Assembly (NCBI RefSeq): GCF_001428605.1
Contig: NZ_LMID01000001.1
Span: 248,001 to 312,000, forward strand
Direction of reading: 5' to 3'
DNA: 64,000 bases
From: Sphingomonas sp. Root720
Lineage (GTDB): Bacteria; Pseudomonadota; Alphaproteobacteria; Sphingomonadales; Sphingomonadaceae
Positions 58,435-64,000 of the stretch are shown here, piece by piece. Numbering within the stretch: the stretch's first letter is position 1; each line of letters opens with the position of its first letter. Position numbers and translations under genes: made by a program. The notes below the pieces were generated by a model. The model was given only the letters and a program-made list of their open reading frames with translations, did no database searches and was not told the DNA's origin.

Positions 58435-60162
58435 ATGCTAGATATGGTCATTCGAAACGGTCTTATGTTCGACGGGCGGGGAAGCGCGCCCGTCCGGGCC
58501 GATATTGCGATCTCGGGGGACAGGATCGTCCAGGTCGGCGTCGTCGACGAAAAAGGCCGGGAAGAGATCGACGCGGCCGGCCGGATCGTCACCCCGGGCT
58601 GGGTCGATATTCATACCCATTATGACGGCCAGATTACCTGGGATGCGCGCGTGACCCCGTCGTCGACGCTGGGCGCGACGACCGTCGTCACCGGCAACTG
58701 CGGCGTGGGCTTCGCCCCGGTGCGGCCCGGCGATCGGGATACGCTCATCCGGCTGATGGAGGGGGTGGAAGATATTCCCGGCTCGGCCCTGTCGGAAGGC
58801 ATGTCCTGGGATTGGGAAAGCTTCCTCGAATATATGGATGCCGTTGAGCGGTTGCCGCACGATATCGACGTCGCGGTACAGGTGCCGCACGGCGCGCTCC
58901 GCGTCTATGTCATGGGCGATCGCGGAGCGAACCGTTCGGCGGCGACCGACGCCGAAAACCAGCAGATGCGAGCCTATTTGCGGGATGCCATCCGCGCGGG
59001 CGCGCTCGGCTTTACGACCACGCGCACCATTCTGCATCGCACCGCGGACGGCGACTATACGCCCACCTTCCGCGCGGCCCGCGCGGAGATGGAAGCAATC
59101 GCCGGCGGTATGGCCGACGCCAGGGGCGGCGTCATGCAATGCGTGAGCGACTTCTACCATATGGAGGAGGAGTTTCAGCTGATGCGCGATCTGACGCGCA
59201 TCTCGGGCCAGCCGCTCACCTTCTCGCTGATCCAAGCGGAGGCCTTTCCCGATCAGTGGCGCGAACTTCTCACACGCCTCGAAGCGGCCGTGGCCGATGG
59301 CTACCCGATCAAGGCGCAGGTCGCGGGGCGGCCGGTGGGCCTTATGCTCGGCCTGCAGGGGTCCGCCCATCCCTTCATCAGTCGGCCCTCCTTCATCGAA
59401 ATCCTAGACAAACCGCTGGCGGAGAAGGTCGCGATCATGCGCGATCCGGCCTTCAGGGCGAAGCTGGTCGCGGAGAAGCCGCTCGACGGCCATCCGTTCA
59501 TCAACTCGCTCGTCGGTGCCTATGACAAGATCTACCTCATCAAAGGCGATGTCGATTATGAACCCGATCCCGCCACCAGCGTGGGCGCGCGGGCAAAGGC
59601 GGCGGGCGTCAATCCAGAAGAGATCGTCTATGACGCGCTGCTCGCCGATGAAGGCCGCGCCTTCCTTTTCTTCCCGATGCAGAACTATCACGAAGGCAAT
59701 CTCGACAACGTCCGTACGATGCTGACTCATCCGGACACGCTATCGGCCCTGTCCGACGGAGGCGCCCATGTCGGCGCGATCTGTGACGTCAGCCTGCCCA
59801 CCTTCATGCTTACCCACTGGTGCCGCGATCGTTCGCGCGGCCCGCTGCTCGATCTCGCCGAAACCATTCACGCGCAGACCTCGGAAACGGCGGAAGCCGT
59901 CGGACTGCTAGATCGCGGAGTGATCGCGCCGGGCTATCTGGCGGATATCAACGTCATCGATTTCGATCGCCTCAAGCTATCGGTGCCCTATATGGTTTAT
60001 GATCTTCCCACGGGGGCGCGCCGGTTGATGCAGGATGCCGAAGGCTATGTCGCAACGATCAAGTCCGGCAAGGTGATCTACCGCGATGGCCAAGCCACAG
60101 GCGAGCTGCCGGGCCGCCTGGTTCGGGGGGCTCAGGGGGCGCCCGACATGATGGGCGCATGA
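58435..60162 (+). CDS. Amidohydrolase, N-acyl-D-amino-acid deacylase family
   Basis: The 575-residue enzyme has the metal-site DIHTHYDGQITWD (H60, H62), GATTVVTGNCGVGFAPVRPG, and the C-terminal ALSDGGAHVGAICDVSLPTF typical of D-aminoacylases and related imidases. The start at 58435 has GGAG eight bases upstream; an upstream frame is not supported. It is longer than usual D-aminoacylases (about 480-500). The IclR gene begins one base after the stop. Cleavage of an N-acyl amino acid or a cyclic amide is likely; substrate unknown. The broken homologue at 52022 has different C-terminal sequence, so it is not a recent duplicate. Confidence 0.85.
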   Translation: MLDMVIRNGLMFDGRGSAPVRADIAISGDRIVQVGVVDEKGREEIDAAGRIVTPGWVDIHTHYDGQITWDARVTPSSTLGATTVVTGNCGVGFAPVRPGDRDTLIRLMEGVEDIPGSALSEGMSWDWESFLEYMDAVERLPHDIDVAVQVPHGALRVYVMGDRGANRSAATDAENQQMRAYLRDAIRAGALGFTTTRTILHRTADGDYTPTFRAARAEMEAIAGGMADARGGVMQCVSDFYHMEEEFQLMRDLTRISGQPLTFSLIQAEAFPDQWRELLTRLEAAVADGYPIKAQVAGRPVGLMLGLQGSAHPFISRPSFIEILDKPLAEKVAIMRDPAFRAKLVAEKPLDGHPFINSLVGAYDKIYLIKGDVDYEPDPATSVGARAKAAGVNPEEIVYDALLADEGRAFLFFPMQNYHEGNLDNVRTMLTHPDTLSALSDGGAHVGAICDVSLPTFMLTHWCRDRSRGPLLDLAETIHAQTSETAEAVGLLDRGVIAPGYLADINVIDFDRLKLSVPYMVYDLPTGARRLMQDAEGYVATIKSGKVIYRDGQATGELPGRLVRGAQGAPDMMGA

Positions 60163-60163
60163 T

Positions 60164-60937
60164 GTGACGGGGCCGTCGTCCCGATCGGGTGACGCTGCGG
60201 CGGTCGCTCCCGCTAAGGCGGTCGGCGCAGTCACCGCGAGCTTGCGGATCCTGCGCTGCCTCGGCTGTGCCGATGGCCCGATGCGCCTGTCGACCATCGC
60301 GCGCGAGCTCGAACTGAACGTTTCGACGGTCCACAACATCCTTCGAACGCTGCACTTCGAAGGCGTCGTCAACTTCGATGCGTACAGCAAATGTTATGCG
60401 CTCGGTAGCGGTCTCGTCGAGCTGGCCGTGCCTTTGATCGAACAGCATGATCGGGCCGTTCGCTTCGGGCAGCTGATGCAAAGCGCGGCGGAAGACCTCG
60501 ATGCGACGATCGCCCTGTGGCGGCGCGTCGATGATACGCTGGAACTCGTGCAGGCCGCCGAGTCATCCTCGCCGATGCGGATCACCTTCGCCGTCGGCCG
60601 TCGACTGCCGATGTTGCTGGGCGCTATGGGGCGTCTGGTCGCGGCCCGTCAAAGCTGGCCCGATGGCGAGTTGCGGAAGCGGTTCGATCTCATCCGCTGG
60701 GGCAATGCGCCCTCCTATGACCGGTGGCGTCGCGACATCGACGAGGCGCGCACGTCCAACGTCGCGGTCGACATGGGCAGCGTCAACCGGGGCCTCATAG
60801 GTATCGCCTTACCCGTCGAACCGGAAGGGCCGCTGACCCATATGGTTGCAGCGGTGATGTTCGACAGCGACGACGATCCGCATATCGACCGGGTCATTTC
60901 CCGACTCAGAAGCCTCGCGCCGCTAGCGCCAACCTGA
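60164..60937 (+). CDS. IclR-family regulator
   Basis: The GTG directly after the amidohydrolase stop is taken as start. The 257-residue protein has an N-terminal winged helix (GAVTASLRILRCLGCADGPM, ARELELNVSTVHNILRTL) and a C-terminal effector domain (RFGQLMQSAAEDLDATIALW). IclR proteins often repress or activate nearby aromatic or hydroxyacid catabolic genes. Its 3' end overlaps the converging oxidase gene by 15 bases. Confidence 0.88.
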   Translation: MTGPSSRSGDAAAVAPAKAVGAVTASLRILRCLGCADGPMRLSTIARELELNVSTVHNILRTLHFEGVVNFDAYSKCYALGSGLVELAVPLIEQHDRAVRFGQLMQSAAEDLDATIALWRRVDDTLELVQAAESSSPMRITFAVGRRLPMLLGAMGRLVAARQSWPDGELRKRFDLIRWGNAPSYDRWRRDIDEARTSNVAVDMGSVNRGLIGIALPVEPEGPLTHMVAAVMFDSDDDPHIDRVISRLRSLAPLAPT

Positions 60938-62110
60938 CGGCATCGCCGTTGCAGAAGGCACCGTCACATGGTTGGGCCCGAGCGCGGCCACGGTACGGCA
61001 ACCGACGAGGCCCATCGCGCGGGATATCTCCTCGCGATACAAGAATAGTGCACGGGACGCGCCCTCATAGCCCGCCGCCGCAAGGCCATATAGCGTGCCC
61101 CGGCCGACCATCACGGCACGCGCACCCATCGCCAACGCCTTCACGATATCGGAGCCGCGCAGAAAGCCCCCATCGACCATCACGGCCAAGCGCTCGCCGG
61201 CCGCATCGACGACCTCCGGCAATGCCGCGATCGATGCCACGCAGCCATCGAGGCTCCGGCCACCATGGTTGGAAACGATGATGCCGTCGATCCCATGATC
61301 GGCGGCTATCGCTGCGTCCTCTCTCGTGGAAATGCCTTTCAGCACGAGCGGGCCCGGCCAGCGACGGCGCAGCTCGGCGATATCCTGCCAGGTGAAATCT
61401 TCGCCAAAGGCCAGGCCCGTGACGTCGGCATCCTTTTTGAACAGCTGGCCATGCCCCGGCGGCAGATTGGCAAAGCGCGGCATGCCCTCCAGCCAGTATC
61501 GTAGATAGGTGCCGATTAGCCATCCGGGATGGGCAAGTGTATCGATCACCGTCCGCAGCGTCGGCTTGATGGGAATGTTAAACCCGTTGTGGCGCATATA
61601 TTCGCGGTTCGATGCGATCGCCGAATCCATGGTGATCACCAGCGCCCCGGCCCGCGCCTCGGCAGCCTTCTCGACCTGGTAGTCGAACACGTCGCGGCGC
61701 TTTGTCGGATATATCTGGCACCAGAGCTTGTCGCGCCGCTCGGCGGGAAGATCGGCCAGCGCGGTGAAGCTCGTCGATCCCACGGTGTAGGGCACCCCGG
61801 CACGCAGCGCCGCCCGTGCGATCTCCACTTCGCCGCGATAATGCACCATGCCCGACAGGCCGGTCACGCCCACGATGATCGGCAATGGCAGCCGCTGCCC
61901 GAACAGCTCTATCGACAGATCGCGGTCAGAAACGTCGATCCCGACCCGCTGCCGCAGGAATATCCGCTTCAGGCTCGCCAGATTCTCGTGGAGCGTGATC
62001 TCATCTTCCGCGCCGCGCGTGATGAATTCGAACAGGCCATGGGGCAAGCGGCGGCGCGCCAGCCGTTCGAGATCATGGATATTATAGGCGGGGACGCGCT
62101 TGCTGCCCAT
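60923..62110 (-). CDS. FMN-dependent alpha-hydroxyacid oxidase/dehydrogenase
   Basis: A 395-residue member of the L-lactate dehydrogenase / mandelate dehydrogenase / glycolate oxidase family: VGVTGLSGMVHYRGEVEIAR, LVLKGISTREDAAIAADHGI, the active-site GIIVSNHGGRSLDG, and VMVDGGFLRGSDIVKALAMG with ARAVMVGRGTLYG binding the FMN phosphate. It oxidises a 2-hydroxy acid to the 2-oxo acid. The ThDP enzyme gene ends two bases before its ATG, so the two are one operon, which matches the mandelate dehydrogenase / benzoylformate decarboxylase logic. Confidence 0.87.
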   Translation of the reverse strand: MGSKRVPAYNIHDLERLARRRLPHGLFEFITRGAEDEITLHENLASLKRIFLRQRVGIDVSDRDLSIELFGQRLPLPIIVGVTGLSGMVHYRGEVEIARAALRAGVPYTVGSTSFTALADLPAERRDKLWCQIYPTKRRDVFDYQVEKAAEARAGALVITMDSAIASNREYMRHNGFNIPIKPTLRTVIDTLAHPGWLIGTYLRYWLEGMPRFANLPPGHGQLFKKDADVTGLAFGEDFTWQDIAELRRRWPGPLVLKGISTREDAAIAADHGIDGIIVSNHGGRSLDGCVASIAALPEVVDAAGERLAVMVDGGFLRGSDIVKALAMGARAVMVGRGTLYGLAAAGYEGASRALFLYREEISRAMGLVGCRTVAALGPNHVTVPSATAMPSGWR

Positions 62111-62112
62111 GA

Positions 62113-63780
62113 TCAGTTCGCCGGCCGCTCGGCCTGCGCATAACGCTGCGTCTCCTTCGATGTCGCGAGTTCCTTGCAGGTTATGAATTCGAGCAGGACG
62201 GGCACGCCCGCCTCGGTCTGCGCGATCGCGCGCCTGAGCGCCGGGACGATCTCGGCCGGGTCGGTCACCCGTTCACCATAGCCTCCGAAGGCCCGCGCCA
62301 TGGCCGCATAGTCGCCCGAGATGTCGATCGTGCCGAATTTCTCGTGCGAGCGCTTCATGATGTGGGTCTCCATCGCCATGGAGAAATTATTGAACAGGAT
62401 CGACAGGATCGGGATTCGTTCGCGCACGCAGGTCTCGAAATCCATGCCGGTGAACCCGATCGCCGCGTCTCCCCACAGGTTGATGCAGAGCTTGTCCGGG
62501 TGGGCTACCTTCGCCCCCATGGCGAGGCCGAGACCATATCCAAGCTGCGTGGTCTTACCCCAGCCGAGATAGCCCAGCGGCGTGACGGCCCGCCAGAAAG
62601 GCGAAAGCTGATCGCGCGGACTGCCAGCGTCATGGGTGATGACCGTATTCGCCACATCCACGGTCTTCATGAGATCCCCGATCACCCGATAGGGCGTGAT
62701 CGGCGTCTCGTCGGACGTCAGCTTCGGCGCCCAGGCCGCCATCCATTCGGCGCGAACCATGTCGATCTCCTCGACCACGGCTGACCAGTCGCGCGCCTTC
62801 CCGTCCAGCCGGCGGTCGATCTCCGCGATCAGCGCATCGAGCGTGAGGGCCGCATCGCCCAAAATGCCGATCGTTACGGGAACCTCGTTGTCGAAATGCG
62901 CGGGATCGAGCGTCGCATGGATGAACCGCTTGCCGCGCGGCATCGGCACGCCGAACAGCGTTTTGGTGAAGCTGCAGCCGACGCCGAAGATCACATCGGC
63001 ATTGTCGAGGAAATGGCGCACCGTGCGCGGCAGCGCCAAGCCGCCTGAGCCCAGCGACAAGGGATGAGTCTCGTCAAAGGCGCTCTTGCCTTCGAGGCTG
63101 GTCGTGACCGGCGCGCCGAGAGTTTCGGCGAGGCAGCACAACTGCGGCCAGGCCTTGGCATAATGGATGCCCTGGCCAGCATAGATGACCGGACGCTCCG
63201 CTGCGAGCAACATGTCCGCCGCTTCAACGATAGCATCCGGATCGGGGCCGGAGCGTACCTTGCGAACCGGGGTGTAACGCAGCGGTTCGGGCACCTCCTC
63301 GTCCCACATGTCGATCGGCACTTCCACCACGACCGGACCCCCGCGCCCCGAACGAAGCCGGCTGAAAGCACGCCGCATCACATCGGGCAGATGCTTGCCA
63401 GAGACGACCGGCTCGACCGACTTGGAAAAGCTCCGCAGGCTCACCGAAGAGTTGAAATTAGGCTCCACCCACGCCTCGTTGCGGGCATAGCCCATCGGGA
63501 TGACGAGTATCGGAACCGACTCTCCGAACGCCTGCGCCACGGCGCCCATGCCATTCTCGATGCCGGGCCCGTGCTGCATGAAATAGACGCCGATATTCTC
63601 GCCGCTGCTCACGCGCGACATGGCATCCGCCATGTGCCCCGCGACGCGTTCCGAACGGGCGATGATTGAACGGATATCCGCATCGGCGGCGAATTCGGTG
63701 ATCATGTTCACCGGATATCCAAAAATATACTCGACCCCTTCACGCTTCAAAATCTCGGCGATCGCCGCGCCCACCTTCAT
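62113..63780 (-). CDS. ThDP-dependent enzyme, acetolactate synthase / benzoylformate decarboxylase superfamily
   Basis: The 555-residue enzyme has the catalytic Glu in RSERVAGHMADAMSR (about 43), the central Rossmann domain (VIYAGQGIHYAKAWPQL) and the ThDP pyrophosphate motif GDAAIGFTGMDFETCVRERI ending in LFNN. The motif reads GDAA rather than GDGS/A, which is acceptable. It could decarboxylate or ligate 2-oxo acids. GGAG lies nine bases upstream of the ATG. Downstream in the same transcript is the FMN oxidase that would provide its substrate. Confidence 0.85.
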   Translation of the reverse strand: MKVGAAIAEILKREGVEYIFGYPVNMITEFAADADIRSIIARSERVAGHMADAMSRVSSGENIGVYFMQHGPGIENGMGAVAQAFGESVPILVIPMGYARNEAWVEPNFNSSVSLRSFSKSVEPVVSGKHLPDVMRRAFSRLRSGRGGPVVVEVPIDMWDEEVPEPLRYTPVRKVRSGPDPDAIVEAADMLLAAERPVIYAGQGIHYAKAWPQLCCLAETLGAPVTTSLEGKSAFDETHPLSLGSGGLALPRTVRHFLDNADVIFGVGCSFTKTLFGVPMPRGKRFIHATLDPAHFDNEVPVTIGILGDAALTLDALIAEIDRRLDGKARDWSAVVEEIDMVRAEWMAAWAPKLTSDETPITPYRVIGDLMKTVDVANTVITHDAGSPRDQLSPFWRAVTPLGYLGWGKTTQLGYGLGLAMGAKVAHPDKLCINLWGDAAIGFTGMDFETCVRERIPILSILFNNFSMAMETHIMKRSHEKFGTIDISGDYAAMARAFGGYGERVTDPAEIVPALRRAIAQTEAGVPVLLEFITCKELATSKETQRYAQAERPAN

Positions 63781-63884
63781 CGTTCGGGTCTCCGTCTCAT
63801 GTGATGCCGAGGGGATAATGTTGCGAGCCGCCCGATCCCCTACCCGCTTCGGGTGGACGGCACGGGAAGCGCCACCAAAAGAAA

Positions 63885-63909
63885 GGGCCGACGGGATACC
63901 CGCCAGCCC
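63885..63909 (-). terminator. Terminator of the reverse-strand TonB receptor gene
   Basis: On the reverse strand GGGCTGGCGGG, loop TAT, CCCGTCGGCCC (11 bp, one mismatch) is followed by TTTCTTTT, a good intrinsic terminator 26 bases after the receptor stop. Confidence 0.8.
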
Positions 63910-63934
63910 TCCAAGGCAGTCGCCCCCTTGCTAC

Positions 63935-64000
63935 TCAGTAGTCGAAGTTCAAACGCAGGCCGACCGTTCTCGGCGAAGCGTAGACCTCGCGCTGGGTGAA
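63935..64000 (-). CDS. TonB-dependent receptor, C-terminal end only
   Basis: The reverse frame entering from the right edge reads FTQREVYASPRTVGLRLNFDY then TGA at 63935-63937. The PRT-x-GLR-x-N-F-x-aromatic end is the last beta strand of sphingomonad TonB receptors. It belongs with the hydroxyacid / ThDP cluster. Only 21 residues are visible. Confidence 0.75.
   Translation of the reverse strand, partial: FTQREVYASPRTVGLRLNFDY

Overview
The window looks like a GC-rich alphaproteobacterium of the sphingomonad group (Sphingomonas, Sphingobium, Novosphingobium or Rhizorhabdus-like). I infer this from the TonB-dependent receptors beside catabolic operons, the general style of the proteins, and the order uppP, NDUFA9-like protein, tRNA-Leu. 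No database was searched.

Layout. 1-2210 is the end of a low-GC polysaccharide cluster (glycosyltransferase, Wzy-like polymerase, acetyltransferase). 2341-11867 is core chromosome: an extensin-like protein, a small membrane protein, glutamate synthase (gltD, an unlisted 49-residue ORF, gltB), uppP, an NDUFA9-like protein and tRNA-Leu(CAG). From about 11980 to 53000 the DNA is accessory. It opens with a frameshifted LuxR remnant next to the tRNA and closes with fragments of an integrase and a D-aminoacylase, with IS3 and IS200/IS605 remnants inside. 53346-64000 holds two coupled MalT-type regulators and a hydrolase / hydroxyacid oxidase / ThDP-enzyme cluster, ending in a TonB receptor that leaves the window.

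The most interesting part is 12645-33065. Four copies of a 16-bp operator (consensus TAnTCTCATATARGAG) lie in the promoters of: an eight-gene operon (HisC-type aminotransferase, thioesterase, acyl-CoA ligase, thiolase-like protein, DUF35 protein, SDR, Rieske oxygenase alpha and beta); an amino-acid permease with a divergent MarR regulator; a fused indolepyruvate-type ferredoxin oxidoreductase; and a divergent pair made of an MFS/TonB receptor/M14-like hydrolase run and an FAD hydroxyacid dehydrogenase followed by a tryptophanyl-tRNA synthetase. Read together this is a MarR-controlled uptake and degradation regulon for an aromatic amino acid or its derivative. The embedded trpS points to tryptophan or an indole compound: transamination to arylpyruvate, oxidation of aryl-lactate, oxidative decarboxylation to arylacetyl-CoA, then ring attack. 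The substrate is an inference.

Other modules: 34117-42800 (two SDRs, Lrp and AraC regulators, LLM flavin monooxygenase, crotonase, acyl-CoA ligase, RibB paralogue) lies between two IS3 fragments. 43611-50733 has a TonB receptor, an MFS carrier, and a creatininase/crotonase/ligase operon. 53346-64000 pairs tandem LAL regulators, one with a defective Walker A, with an N-acyl-D-amino-acid-deacylase-like amidohydrolase, an IclR regulator, an FMN hydroxyacid oxidase and a ThDP enzyme.
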